This document shows, piece after piece, positions 10,117 to 20,129 of a stretch of 64,000 bases of DNA. The number at the start of each line of letters is the position of its first letter. Positions within the stretch are counted from its first letter, which is position 1. A model generated the notes under the pieces. It was not told the DNA's origin. It made no database searches and saw only the letters and a list, made by a program, of their open reading frames with translations. A program made the translations under genes and the position numbers. The stretch is from Perca fluviatilis (Eukaryota; Chordata; Actinopteri; Perciformes; Percidae): contig NC_053112.1 of assembly GCF_010015445.1 (NCBI RefSeq), positions 6,004,964-6,068,963 on the forward strand, written 5' to 3'.

Positions 10117-11760
10117 TTAGTTTACTCTGACAGGAGAGATGATCAGAGGAGCAGAGTTTTCACCATCGTCATTACTACAGGGACCAAAGTATGGGAAGAG
10201 TTTCTCAGTGAAGGAGCAGCCAGTAAAGGAGTAGATAAGAGCTGCAGTATCTACGTCATAAAAGGAGACCAGACCCTCCTCATAATCCACAAACACCCCC
10301 ACCTTCTGAGGCTGAGACTTCAGAGAGAGAAGGACTGAAGGGTTAGCAAGAGCTTCGTACTCATTTCCATTTCTCAACACTATAGTCCAGTAACCATTCT
10401 CAGGGCGCAGTGTGATTTCTCCCTTCCTGTTGACTGACTCTCTGGCCACTCCTAAATCCCATTCAGTGTTTTCTTTAACTTGAACCTCAAAGTAAAATCT
10501 GCCTGAAGAGAAATTCTGCTTTCCTAAAACACAAACAAAATCAGAAAATCTCTCTGGGTTGTCTGGGAGATTCTTCCATACATCACTATCATTCACTTGT
10601 TTCCCATCATCAGACAGGATGAGATAGGGAAATGCTGTATCAGGATCAAGAGTCACATCCACTGCATACTGCTGCACCCTCTTCAGCTCAGCTTCAAGCA
10701 GCTTCTTCATCTCTTTACTAAGCGTCTCCTCCAGCTGAGCCACAGCTTTCACCACAGTCCCCTCATATGATGGACGGATGCTGACCTCTGTCCAGTCCTT
10801 GGTGGGTGTAGGGTGGTTGATGTTTAGGGACTGGACACTCTGGAGAAGATGGAGGTGGTCTTCAGAGCGTGAGAGCTGCTCCACCTCAGTGCTTCTCTTC
10901 ATCAGCTCAGAGATTTCCTGTTCCAGCTCTTTGATGAAAGCTTCGGCCTGTTTTTCTGTTGTTTTCTGCTTCTCTTTGATCGTGTTGATGAGCTCATTCA
11001 GGCCTCTCTCAACAGACTCCTTCAGAGAAGTGAAGACACGAACACCTTCTGCTATCTCTCTGCCTGCATCTTCCTCACTGAGGTCGACTGAGTGTTTGAT
11101 CTCCTGAATCTTCAGTCGTTTCTTCTGGATCATCTGCTGAATTTCAGCCTCTGTCTTCCCCAGCTCTGCCTTCTTTTCTTCATAACCTTCTTTCAGAGGA
11201 ACAACATCATGTGTCTTGTGATCTAAAACAGTGCAGAGCATGCAGACACATGTCTGGTCGGTCTTACAGAACAGCTCCAGAGGTTTATCGTGCTTCCTGC
11301 ACATCCTGCTTTCCAGGTTCTCCACAGGGTCGATCAGCTGATGTCTTTTCAGACCTGACATGGTCAGATGAGGCTCCAGGTGAGTCTCACAGTAGGAGGC
11401 CAGACACACCAGGCAGGACTTCAGGGCCTTCAATTTGGTTCCAGTGCAGACGTCACAGGGAACTTCTCCTGGTTTGGACACTTGTTGCTCTGAGCTGCTG
11501 CTGCTGGCTTTCTGTTGAGCTGACTGTCTGAACTGAGAGACCACCTCTGAGATGAAAGTGTTGACGTGCAGTTCAGGTTTTGTGTTGAAATCCTTGTTAC
11601 ACATCGGACACAGGTACTGGTCATTAGTATTCCAGTGTTCAGTGATGCAGTTTTTGCAGAAGTTGTGTCCACATGATGTAGAGACAGGATCAGTGAACAC
11701 TTCCAGACAGATGGAGCACAGAAACTGATCTTCAGATGGCAGATAGTTTGCAGCAGCCAT
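10117..11760 (-). CDS. Bloodthirsty-related TRIM protein (RING, B-box, coiled coil, PRY/SPRY), copy 3
   Basis: Intact 547-residue protein in one coding exon. RING of C3HC4 type with ligands C15, C18, C30, H32, C35, C38, C51, C54; a Ser-rich linker (86-90); B-box 1-like Cys/His cluster 102-131; B-box 2 154-184 (C154, H157, C165, C173, C176, H181, H184); coiled coil about 195-310; PRY about 362-410; SPRY about 415-545 (LGVARES, WTIVLRNG, VFVDYEEG). TRIM proteins of this layout are cytosolic RING-type E3 ubiquitin ligases; fish btr/TRIM39-like families are linked to antiviral immunity and, for bloodthirsty itself, red-cell development. The ligand of this SPRY is unknown. I start at MAAANYL, not the Met 11 codons upstream, because a pyrimidine tract and TGTAG acceptor lie directly before ATATGG, making the upstream codons intronic. 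Its PRY loop (SDDGKQVNDSD) differs from the neighbours. Confidence 0.92.
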   Translation of the reverse strand: MAAANYLPSEDQFLCSICLEVFTDPVSTSCGHNFCKNCITEHWNTNDQYLCPMCNKDFNTKPELHVNTFISEVVSQFRQSAQQKASSSSSEQQVSKPGEVPCDVCTGTKLKALKSCLVCLASYCETHLEPHLTMSGLKRHQLIDPVENLESRMCRKHDKPLELFCKTDQTCVCMLCTVLDHKTHDVVPLKEGYEEKKAELGKTEAEIQQMIQKKRLKIQEIKHSVDLSEEDAGREIAEGVRVFTSLKESVERGLNELINTIKEKQKTTEKQAEAFIKELEQEISELMKRSTEVEQLSRSEDHLHLLQSVQSLNINHPTPTKDWTEVSIRPSYEGTVVKAVAQLEETLSKEMKKLLEAELKRVQQYAVDVTLDPDTAFPYLILSDDGKQVNDSDVWKNLPDNPERFSDFVCVLGKQNFSSGRFYFEVQVKENTEWDLGVARESVNRKGEITLRPENGYWTIVLRNGNEYEALANPSVLLSLKSQPQKVGVFVDYEEGLVSFYDVDTAALIYSFTGCSFTEKLFPYFGPCSNDDGENSAPLIISPVRVN

Positions 11761-12157
11761 ATCTACACACAGTGTGAAAGAAAAGAAAAACATATTAAAT
11801 TAAACAGTTTTAATTATAAAAAAGGTGTTTTGTCTTGCACCGAACTGTGAGCAACAAGGAACATTTAAATCATGCTGACAAAGTGAAGCTCGCTACTCTG
11901 ACAAAACGGCACTGAATATATCCACACAGGGGCAGAGCCAGACATTGTAAACATTTCGGGCTCAGCCCAGTTTACAGCGGCTAAATGCACTATATATTTT
12001 AAGACATTTGAGATAATAGGAGGCCTAAATATGTGCACTGGGTTGCACCACCTATGTGTAAGTTCAGACATAGACTAGTTTGAACCTATCTTAGGATAGA
12101 GTTCACACGCTTCTAACATTTTAAGGGTTGCACCACCTATGTGTAAGTTCAAACATA

Positions 12158-12669
12158 TGCTGCATTCCAGGCAACACGTAACCCGTGTTTTCACAACCTT
12201 CTACCCGCAAAAGTGCTCTGGAACGGCAGTCAAACCATTACCGTTAAACCCATAAGTTACTACCCGTGAACTCGTACCAGATTGTTGTACTCCCAGTTAC
12301 ATTTTTTGTCATCACACACACATAAACAACAATGGTGAGCCCTGTTGATGCTGTGCGGTGATTAACGGTGAGAAATAGAAATACATAGACATAAATAGGC
12401 AACGTAAAGTAATTCCGCACATTGTAATCAAAACAATACGCATACGATTGTGTACTACTACAAGTTATGTTTATTGAATGAAGCCCAAAATATGTTGCCG
12501 ACTAGAAATCGCTAGTATCAGCTAGTGCTAGCTAACGTTAACTTTAGGTAGCTGATAGCTAACGCTAGCTAGAAGGGTTTGTTGTGACTTTGCCTGAAAC
12601 GCTACCAAGTCGTGAGTCGTGTCTCTAAGTCGTAACTTACGGGCTAAGAAGTGTGTCTGGAACGCTGCA
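12158..12669. mobile_element. MITE with 3-bp target duplication (PIF/Harbinger-like?)
   Basis: 512-bp insertion with imperfect inverted ends (TGCTGCATTCCAG / CTGGAACGCTGCA), flanked by ATA on both sides (12155-12157, 12670-12672). The empty site, CAAACATAGAATAG, is seen in the paralogous intron at 26541-26552. A 3-bp duplication suggests PIF/Harbinger, but no transposase is present to confirm it. It contains clustered GCTAGC / GCTAACGTTA motifs near 12510-12575. Confidence 0.8.
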
Positions 12670-12817
12670 ATAGACTAGTTTGAACCTATCTTTAATTAGG
12701 TTGGCATTTATGCTCTACTAACATTTTAAGGGTTGCACCATCTGAAAAAGTTGCTAAGGCATAAGTTAAAACTTAAATCATACACCTCTTCTTGGTGGAT
12801 GTAAAGTCCTTTGTAAG

Positions 12818-14429
12818 CAGTGGTGTAGTCTACGTGATATGCAGGTATATGCAGTATACCCACTAAGAAAGCTCCAGGATTTCCATATACCCACTTAAAA
12901 ATGCCCAATGACCCACAACAACATACTTTCCATTATATTTTTGATATATTTTGAATTGTCATCTGTGTTTTTCTTCTTCACATAGGCTAAATAAAGGTAT
13001 GTCCACCATAACTTGGTGAATACAAGTTATCCGATTGCAGGAAATTAAGAACAAATAATCCCTGGGGGAGGATACCCAGACCCCCCACTATGATATGTCC
13101 CCCTCCCCCAAAGGCAGATTCTGGCCCATGTACACTATATAGGCCAATATATTTATATACAGTACAGTATACCCACTACCAGTGTTGGGAGTAACGCGTT
13201 ACAAAAGTAACGCAATTATAGCAATGTATTCCTTTTTGCTGTAACGCAGTAATATAACGCATTACTAATTAAATTTCGGTAATATTATACTCGTTACAAT
13301 CTTAGTAACGCGAGTTACAACGCATTTTAAAGCAACATTTAGTGGTGTTTTGTTATTTTAAGAATTCCCCAACAGCGCAAAAAAAAGTCCGCAAGCATTA
13401 TTTCCTGTTGCTGTATTCGATGGTTGACATGACTGCAGAGACAGATAGCCTATATTGGCGACATGGACATTATTTTCAGGAGTTATTACGCTGCGTTGAA
13501 GCGAGCTGTCCGGTCACTATTCCTGTGGTCAGAGCCAGAACCAGAGACAGTACGGACAACATCTGTGTCCCAACAGGTGACTGTACGTCAGCGCAGACAG
13601 CAGTGTGTCCAAGCTGCTGACAGATAGAAACATGTCGGGAATTAATGTTTAGGCTTGCTACACGTAATAGCATTGCATTTTATCAGCGGTGGAAAGTAAC
13701 TCTGCCTGTAGTGGAATGCCTTCGAATGACCACCAAAAATGCTTGTCTTTTACTGTGACCATTTACTCTTCAATATGTTGCAGTTTTACAAACAAGAAAG
13801 TGAGCAACTTAAGCTTGACGGACACGTTTTGCATCTAGCATCTCACGTTCATCTCAACCACAAGCTAGCAAGAGTAAACAACAGACAACTTCTGTGTAGG
13901 CTACTTCAAAATAAAAGCACTTCCTGTGACGGTTCGCAGTAAAACTAAATTACTGTTAAACAAATAAGGTTGTGTACCTTTTCACATATCAGCTGTAAAT
14001 CAAGTACTGTAAATAATGTAAATAGTGAGTTTTAATCACACTATTGACCATTTCCTTTAGACTGTTTTAAACTAAACAACATGAATTTCTTATTCAGGTG
14101 CTTTAAGTTTAAGTTACTTTGCATATTCATATTAATTATACAAAATATGATGAATAATCTATGATGTATTAATAAAGTGGATAAAGATGAGATTTATTGA
14201 TCCGGTGAAATTCACAAGCTAGCTGCCAAGTCCAACTTCCGCTGTTATTTTGGTGAAAGTAACTCAAAAGTAACGCAAAAGTAGTGTAACGCATTACAAT
14301 TCAGAGACAGTAATATTGTAATATAACTAATTACTCTCAAAAGACAATAACTAGTAATTTATAATGTATTACATTTTGGAAGTAACTTGCCCAACACTGC
14401 CCACTACAATACATTAGACTACACCACTG
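12818..14429. mobile_element. hAT-like element, host of a nested hAT
   Basis: Ends are CAGTGGTGTAGTCTA and TAGACTACACCACTG, a typical hAT terminus, with 8-bp flanks TTTGTAAG (12810-12817) and TATGTAAG (14430-14437) that differ at one base. The unoccupied site CTCTGTAAG is at 26692-26700. A second element (13180-14399) is inserted near its right end. Relatives of the host lie at 47907-48276 and about 54950-55527. Confidence 0.88.
13180..14399. mobile_element. Nested non-autonomous hAT-like element
   Basis: Ends CAGTGTTGGGAGTAACG and AAGTAACTTGCCCAACACTG, with a perfect 8-bp target duplication CCCACTAC (13172-13179, 14400-14407). Short GTAACGC and GTTACAA repeats fill both subterminal regions. 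There is no transposase reading frame. It sits wholly inside the hAT at 12818-14429 and is therefore younger. Confidence 0.9.
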
Positions 14430-14569
14430 TATGTAAGATAGAGGTTGTCATAGCATATCGTTTTAACAGGTGGTATAACTTGAAGAATTAAGAGGAATGA
14501 CCAACTATTTAGCTTCAGCAAAGCATTGTCAATATATATATTGTCAAACTGTTCATATTCTCTAGCTGC

Positions 14570-14622
14570 TTCACAATAAAAGCCTCCCACTAGTTTTCTT
14601 GTGGAAATCTTTTACCGTGAAA
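14570..14622. repeat. Palindromic AATAAA module, right arm decayed
   Basis: Left arm TTCACAATAAAAGC is intact; the right arm reads TCTTTTACCGTGAA, so the minus-strand hexamer is lost. This is the equivalent of 27088-27139 in unit 4. Confidence 0.65.
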
Positions 14623-14866
14623 CAGCCAGAGGAAATAGAGGAAGCAGTATGCAATTAGTAAACAGACAGAAAACCACAGACATTCAGTTCCAAGTTCCTA
14701 AAGTCCTGAGAACTGACACAGAGAGACTGTTTAAAGCTGTTAAAGTGGGCTACTGTATAGTGGGCCTGCAGACAAACAGCCATAGTTATAATGTTACCAA
14801 TTTCACAAGAAATTAAAAGAGAGGAACTTGCTGCCTGAGTAGAGCTGAAGTTTAGTGTTTATCCAG

Positions 14867-16117
14867 GGGCCTGTTGCACAAAACCAGGATAAGGGATTAA
14901 GCCGGGATATTCCGGTTATCCTGGATGAATTTAGCTTTGATTTGGTTGCAAAAAAGCAGGTTGAATTAAACCCAACCAAGTTTGATTTAAATCCTACTAT
15001 TGCAGTTGTTTAGATGGTAAGAAATGGTTGCACTGGCACCGGAGATAAAGTGGGACGATACGGAGAAAATGGGCTTTTCCTCCGCTGCTGTCCCTGTGAA
15101 ATGTGCCCCGTGCAACGCGGAGATGCGGGGGGAGGCAGAGGGATCCTCCCACACCGCGCAGCGGTGGAGACTTTTAGCGTCAATAACGACGACAATGGTA
15201 CCTGACCAAACGTCCGTATTTTACGAGATGGGAGTGAGAATGTGTTCAAAGCTTCTTAATCATTTTATTTTGGTGCTGTCACTTGTCATCTTGGAGCTTG
15301 GGAGTGAGAATAAAAAAACATGAATAATAATAGGCTACATTGTTTTACAGATATGCTTACAGTGTGTATTGAAGTCAATTATTTTTCTAGTTTTTGCCCA
15401 GTCATGTTTGTTCTGTATGATCATTAATTGTAGAAAGATATTTAGAATTAGACATATTCATAATGCGAGAATATGTTTTACAACCATATGCACAAATTTC
15501 TATGAGCTAAGGGTTGGCAAAGTAGGCTAAATAATAATACATTTAATTTATATAGTGCTTTACATGGTAGGCTAAAAGACACTTTACAGTAAAACCAGCA
15601 CATTTAGCACATAAAAACAGATACAGCAATAAAACCAACACATAAAACAAGCATATTAAAGCAATTAAAACAGAATGTACAACTTTGTAAAAATGTGGAG
15701 TGACTAGTAAGTAGATTTTTAAAAATCTAGACGCATTCAGTCGGTCCGCTATTGTCTGTCGGGCTTTTTCTCTCCGTTTGATAACAACAGCCGTATTTCC
15801 CTTTTCTGCATATTATATGCTTCACCTCCTCATAACTTTCCATAATTAGTTGCTGCTCAGCGGGTGAAACATGTGCCACACGTGTATTCTCCATTTCTGC
15901 ATCAGTAAATCTGTGATCGATACCGTGGTCTGTTTAAGAAAGCCGTGAACGTGCACTTATCCCAGCTATCTACTCCTGGCTCTACATAGCTTCACCTACT
16001 TATCCTGGCTCGGCAAACGTGCAACCAATTAAGCCGCGATGAGTGGATCACACTAAGTCAAACTGGGCTTTTTCATTTATCCTGGATATCTTTATTCTAC
16101 TTTTGTGCAACAGGCCT
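14867..16117. mobile_element. PIF/Harbinger-like element with internal LINE tail
   Basis: 1,251-bp insertion with inverted ends GGGCCTGTTGCACAAAA and TTTTGTGCAACAGGCCT, flanked by CAG (14864-14866, 16118-16120). The uninterrupted site is in the paralogous introns (AATCCTGGTTGTAG, about 27378-27391). Inside, 15536-15680 is the reverse-oriented 3' tail of the LINE family also seen at 61760-62206, and 15170-15245 carries the TCCGTATTTTACGAG repeat. No transposase is recognised. Confidence 0.82.
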
Positions 16118-16156
16118 CAGGTTGTAGAAAGTGTAAATGTGACCAGCTGTACTCAC

Positions 16157-16320
16157 CAGTGTTTGGCAGAGACTCTGCTGTGTTGTTGAGAAAGACCTGA
16201 TGAAGTCAGTTTGAGTTTTCTTTCAGAGAGAAACAGAGACTTGTCTCGACTGCAGCGTGGCTCACACTCTGACAAACTTCACTTTCATTTCTGGAGTGTG
16301 ACGTTGAAGCTCTCCTCTTT
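16157..16320 (-). other. Noncoding exon 1 and proximal promoter of TRIM copy 3
   Basis: The minus strand reads CTGCCAAACACTG then donor GTGAGTACAG at 16156. There is no ATG-initiated frame joined to the coding exon, so it is taken as 5' UTR. The transcription start is undefined; the region upstream (16260-16320) carries the ISRE-like motif. Confidence 0.7.
16274..16292 (-). promoter_or_regulatory. IRF/ISRE-like element of TRIM copy 3
   Basis: The minus strand reads GAAATGAAAGTGAAGTTT. GAAAGTGAAG differs at one base from the GAAANNGAAA core bound by interferon regulatory factors. It lies about 115 bp upstream of the exon 1 donor. In copies 4 and 5 the second repeat is TTAAG, and in copy 2 the region is deleted. 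Binding is not shown; interferon control is known for many TRIM genes. Confidence 0.5.
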
Positions 16321-16329
16321 CCAGTGTTG

Positions 16330-16910
16330 CTCCTCCTCTCATGTGCACTCCTATTGTGAAATACCAGGGTGTTGTCTGGTTAATATGGAGCAAAGGTGGA
16401 GCTTTATTTAACAGGTATGTGAGGAAGGAAAGGAAGGTGTGTGAGAAGGTGTTGCTTATACCTTTATTATTTTTGTTGAAACTTGAAGGTGCCTCAGCGT
16501 TACTTTAACCAGGGGAGTTTAGTTTAGTTTATTGGACACAAATAGAAACCTCCACACATCTGCAACATGTCAATGATATGACAAAGTTTTTTTTTTTTTA
16601 CTTATAGAACAAACAGAGCTAATTCACTTCCAGCGTTACATACGTAACCAGAAGTGAAGTAACTTCTGATTTTAACTGAAACCATGATCTTTTTCTAAAC
16701 TTAACTTTGTAGTTTGTGTGCCTAAACATAACCAAACTGCGACCGTTTCACAACGTTAATGTGTTGTATAAAACCACGACCGTTCATTTCTCTGGTTTAG
16801 ATGAAAATCTTTAGAGGTACCTCTTAGGCCATGTATCAAGACTGCATGCACAATTCCTTATTTTCACCTTGCACACACACATAAAAAGCATGCACATACT
16901 CAACTGGAAA
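16330..16910. other. Distal 5' module of TRIM unit 3, no gene
   Basis: Shared with 6260-7160 and 27590-28280 (AATATGGAGCAAAGGTGGAG, TTGGACACAAATAGAAACCTCCACACATCTGCAAC, CCATGTATCAAGA). It lacks the MITE found in those two units. No coding sequence is seen. Confidence 0.6.
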
Positions 16911-17427
16911 AAAAAGGTGAGACCGATTCATCCTCCACAATCACTGCTGGTGGAAACAACCATTTCCTCCTGCCGCTCCTTCACATTAAAAGCATCCAAC
17001 TGGTGAAACACACAGGGAGCTTTTATTGTGAAGCAGCCACAGGAAACACAATGTACTCGTAATGAAATACAACTTCTGTGTAAACCAGCTTTTCTGTTCT
17101 GTGTTTGGTGTTCAAGTCACTGTTTACTCAGGCCTTGTGTTCAACAACTGCTTTATTTATATCACATATTTACAGATTTATTTGACTTATAAACCATCTT
17201 ACACACAAAACAAAAAACCAATACAATAACCAAAGTGACTAATAATGAACCAAAACACTTTTCAGACAAAATAGAAACATTCATTAACTTTTTATTCCCG
17301 GTATAATAACAACACATATTGTGTTCTGTAGACACTATAGACATGTAATAGGCCTTAAGCTGCGTTCAGACCAAAGAAAGTGATCTGGAGATTTTTGGCA
17401 GTGTTGTGCAGCGGTGGGAGTGTCACT
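16911..17427 (-). repeat. Downstream module copy (unit 4 left part)
   Basis: Matches 8807-9320: CTCCACAATCACTGCTGGTG, the AATAAA hairpin (16980-17032), AACCAGCTTTTCTGTTC and GGCCTTAAGCTGCGTTCAG. Here it is not followed by a TRIM exon but by a microsatellite and the snrpb2-like exon. Confidence 0.7.
16980..17032. repeat. Palindromic ATTAAA/AATAAA module
   Basis: Arms TTCACATTAAAAGC and GCTTTTATTGTGAA; same module as at 28343 and 36738. Confidence 0.75.
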
Positions 17428-17428
17428 G

Positions 17429-17430
<2 letters not shown>

Positions 17431-17526
<96 letters not shown>
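17431..17526. repeat. (GT)n microsatellite
   Basis: Uninterrupted GT dinucleotides for about 96 bp. It marks the point where this downstream module departs from its paralogues. Confidence 0.97.
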
Positions 17527-17527
<1 letters not shown>

Positions 17528-18077
17528 TCTGTGTGTTTTCTCTGTCTGTTTGTTTCTGTGTGTGTCTGCCTGTCTCTCTTTTGCTGTAATGTCATTTTTT
17601 TCTACCAATATGTAAATGTTTACACTTTTTGGGATTCATTTTTAATAGCAACTGACCACACAATTTACCATGCTACATATATAGCATATATACATGTATA
17701 GTTGGCGATTAATTTAATAGTTGACAACTAATTGATTTATCTTTGCAGCTCTAAAACAGACTTTATCTAAGAGCCTTTCTTGGTTTTATTTGATCTTAAT
17801 CCTCCTTTGAACTGTCTTTTATTTTTTATTTTAAAGTGTTTTTCCTATTCTTACACTACAGGTTTTTATACACCAACAAAAATGTTGGCAAATTATCCAC
17901 TTTTTACTTTACTTACTTTTTTTTGGACGTTTTTGGAGCTTTATACAATGTTTTTGTTTTGTTTTTTACGTTTTTGTCTGTTTTGTGAAGCACTTTGTAA
18001 CGTAGATTTTGAAAAGCTCTCTATAAATAAAGATTAGTATTGACAGGGTTTCTTTGTGTGTTTTTTGTCCTCTGCAG

Positions 18078-18237
18078 GTTTCCCGGTTTCAAAGAGGTGC
18101 GACTGGTCCCGGGGAAACACGACATCTCCTTCGTGGAGTTTGAGAGCGAGACGCAGGCGGGCGTGGCTAAAGACGCACTGCAAGGCTTCCGGATCACAGC
18201 CACCTGCGCCATGAAGATCACCTACGCCAAGAAGTAG
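18078..18237 (+). CDS. snrpb2: Last exon of U2B''/U1A-type snRNP protein (snrpb2-like)
   Basis: After a pyrimidine-rich tract and CTCTGCAG acceptor, 160 bp encode the second half of a C-terminal RRM ending in TYAKK and a TAG stop. [12 protein letters not shown] and SFVEFE (RNP1 region) match the last RRM of U1A/U2B''; the leading Phe and the AMKITYAKK end fit SNRPB2 better than SNRPA. The product binds U2 snRNA stem-loop IV with U2A' in the spliceosome. The exon starts in phase 2 (the first G completes a codon begun upstream). I find no earlier exons in the upstream 18 kb, which is filled with minus-strand TRIM units. So this is either a gene with a very long intron, or an exon stranded by duplication. 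The reading frame is undamaged and followed by a normal poly(A) signal. Confidence 0.75.
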
Positions 18238-18470
18238 TCCCCGAGTTCAGTCGCTGGACACACAGAGACTCTGAGGGGGACAAAGGGGGACATGGTCCCT
18301 GGATTACCGTTGTGTTCACACATTGATTTTTGTAAACCATACAGAGCTGTTTGTTTTTCTTTCTACTTTTTTTGTTTGTTGGTAAAATTCAGTCCCGTCG
18401 TTCACGAGGTCGAGCAGATAATCTCTGGCCTACATCTGGTTTTGTAAAATAAAAGGCTTTTACAGTATTG
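18238..18470 (+). other. 3' UTR of the snrpb2-like exon with AATAAA at 18448
   Basis: About 230 bp follow the stop, with AATAAA at 18448-18453 in TTGTAAAATAAAAGGC. Immediately after this (18468 on) begins sequence shared with 28611-28860, where the exon itself is absent. Confidence 0.65.
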
Positions 18471-18494
18471 TTGCTCTTTAAATGAGAGTTTTCC

Positions 18495-18497
<3 letters not shown>

Positions 18498-18590
<93 letters not shown>
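18498..18590. repeat. (GT)n microsatellite
   Basis: About 93 bp of GT within a segment whose paralogue at 28650-28680 has a much shorter (GT) tract. Confidence 0.97.
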
Positions 18591-18591
<1 letters not shown>

Positions 18592-18715
18592 AGCCAGCCA
18601 GTGCAACAGTCTGGCTCATTGATGTGGTGTTTTTATGATAAATATCTGGCTGTGATACACACACACACAATACATGTTAGTAGGGTCATTCTCTGTTGAA
18701 AAGAAAGATCAGAGG
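18591..18715. repeat. Segment duplicated at 28733-28860
   Basis: CAGCCAGTGCAACAGTCTGG, TATCTGGCTGTGATACACAC and GAAAAGAAAGATCAGAG occur in both places with few differences. Together with 18468-18497 this is the right flank of the snrpb2-like exon, kept in the second unit after loss of the exon. Confidence 0.75.
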
Positions 18716-18930
18716 GGTCAGTCTGTAGGGAGTTGGGTTAGGAACTGGGGGGTTGCTGGTTCAAGTCCCAGTACAGACCAAAGTACAGAGTGTGGATTGG
18801 TAGTTGGAGAGATGCCAGTTGGGCACTGCCAGATGCTCTTGAGCAAGGCACCACCCCCCCCCCAACTGCCCAGCCAGTGCTGCTCTCACAGCCACTCAGC
18901 CCACTCACTCTGACATCTCTCCATTTGTGC
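18716..18930 (+). mobile_element. tRNA-derived SINE-like repeat
   Basis: Contains GGTTGCTGGTTCAAGTCCC (B-box-like) followed by a body with GCCAGTTGGGCACTGCC and CTTGAGCAAGGCACCACC, as in fish tRNA-derived SINEs. The A-box is weak. It ends at the next (GT)n tract. Confidence 0.6.
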
Positions 18931-18941
18931 ATGAATAGGTC

Positions 18942-18943
<2 letters not shown>

Positions 18944-19032
<89 letters not shown>
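18944..19032. repeat. (GT)n microsatellite
   Basis: About 89 bp of GT, directly 3' of the SINE-like repeat. Confidence 0.97.
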
Positions 19033-19033
<1 letters not shown>

Positions 19034-20060
19034 TTCAGGCCTGTGTGTAGTGATTTCAAACAAAACAGCCTAAATTGTAATTTCCCCACTGGGGATCAAT
19101 AAACAGTATAATTTATTATTATTATTAATTGGACATTATGGCTGTTAATCTCAATCCTTATGGAGAAAATCAACGGCATTTTTACTTCCAGAACCACACT
19201 GTTGAGCTCTATTAGCAGGCAGGTGACAGCAAAGGATGATGGGACATGGAGAAGGAGAGTGTTTACTGGTGGATATAATGACCCAGTGATGGGAGAGTGG
19301 GTTTATATCCACCATGAAGTGTAGTAACCGACTGGTAGTGATGCCTCAATGATCTCATCAGAACACAGAAATTGAAATGAAAGATATTTTTCCTGTAGGG
19401 ATGTCCCGCCTACTGATAATGATTCTGTAATGTTCATGTAAATGCTATAAAAGCCCACATACTTGGGGGAGAAACTGTCAGTCAGCATCTTTCCCAAAAC
19501 TTAACCGTCGTGTTGTCTTCCTTTCCACCATCAACTTGTTGTCCTTCTGGGTCAAATTTTTTTAAATTAACTTTTTTTTGGCGTCCTTTCCTACGTTTTT
19601 AACACCTTTTGGGCGCTTTTTCTAACATTTTTGCTGACATTTCTCTCATTTCTTTCTATGCTTTTGACGTTGTATTAAACGTTTTTGTCATTTATTTCAA
19701 CGCTTTTTTTATTCGTGGTCAATAAACCTAATTTAAACGACATTTTACCTAATTTTTAGGTTTAAAAAAAGCAGGAATTATGAATTATTTTGACTAAAAG
19801 TTAAGATCAGAAGATGTTTGTGAATGCAAACTTGTCCCGTTAGGACTAATAGTCGGCCAGTGATCAGCATCTCCAGCCCCAGATAAAGCAGTAGTGGTCC
19901 TGGAGACCTCGGTCCTGTCTGATGTGGACCTGCACTCTGATCTGAGGTCAGTTTGGGTTTACTCAGCTGGGTCACGCTCTGCTGTGATTGGTTGTTGTGG
20001 TCTGGAGTGTTTCTGTACAGACGAGTCCCTCACAACAGAGACCCTGGGAACAAGTGATGG

Positions 20061-20061
<1 letters not shown>
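19033..20061. other. Gene-less stretch with repeat fragments
   Basis: 19078-19130 reads TTTCCCCACTGGGGATCAAT then AAA and a (TTA)n tail, a common retroposon 3' end. 19500-19790 resembles the ACCGTCGTGTTGTCTTCC repeat found at 8313 and 46712. I recognise no gene. Confidence 0.5.

Positions 20062-20128
<67 letters not shown>
20062..20128. repeat. (GT)n microsatellite
   Basis: Precedes GCTCAAGGCTGCAGCGTTCATT, a module repeated after the (GT)n tracts at 30009 and 33535. Confidence 0.97.

Positions 20129-20129
<1 letters not shown>

Larger units (their letters stand above)
11763..16156 (-). other. Intron of TRIM copy 3 (4.4 kb, transposon-expanded)
   Basis: Runs from the acceptor (AG at 11764-11763) to the donor at 16156-16155. 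Three insertions (12158-12669, 12818-14429, 14867-16117) total 3,375 bp. Without them the intron is about 1.0 kb, close to the 0.93 kb of copy 4 after subtracting its two small MITEs. The remaining sequence aligns by eye with 26232-27420. Confidence 0.75.

Noticed and set aside
10778..11107. Plus-strand ORFs opposite the TRIM coding exons (also near 3132, 11211, 25250, 25719, 38538, 39007)
   Set aside because: They recur only because the sense strand is conserved; they lack domains, splice signals and starts of their own.
11761..11793. Upstream Met starts for TRIM copies 3 and 5 (558 and 562 aa)
   Set aside because: The extra codons are the pyrimidine tract and acceptor of an intron; all copies have it, with unrelated residues.
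14867..16117. Coding gene with the 79-99 aa ORFs at 15010-15323
   Set aside because: They are inside a PIF/Harbinger-like insertion with clean CAG flanks and show no transposase motif.
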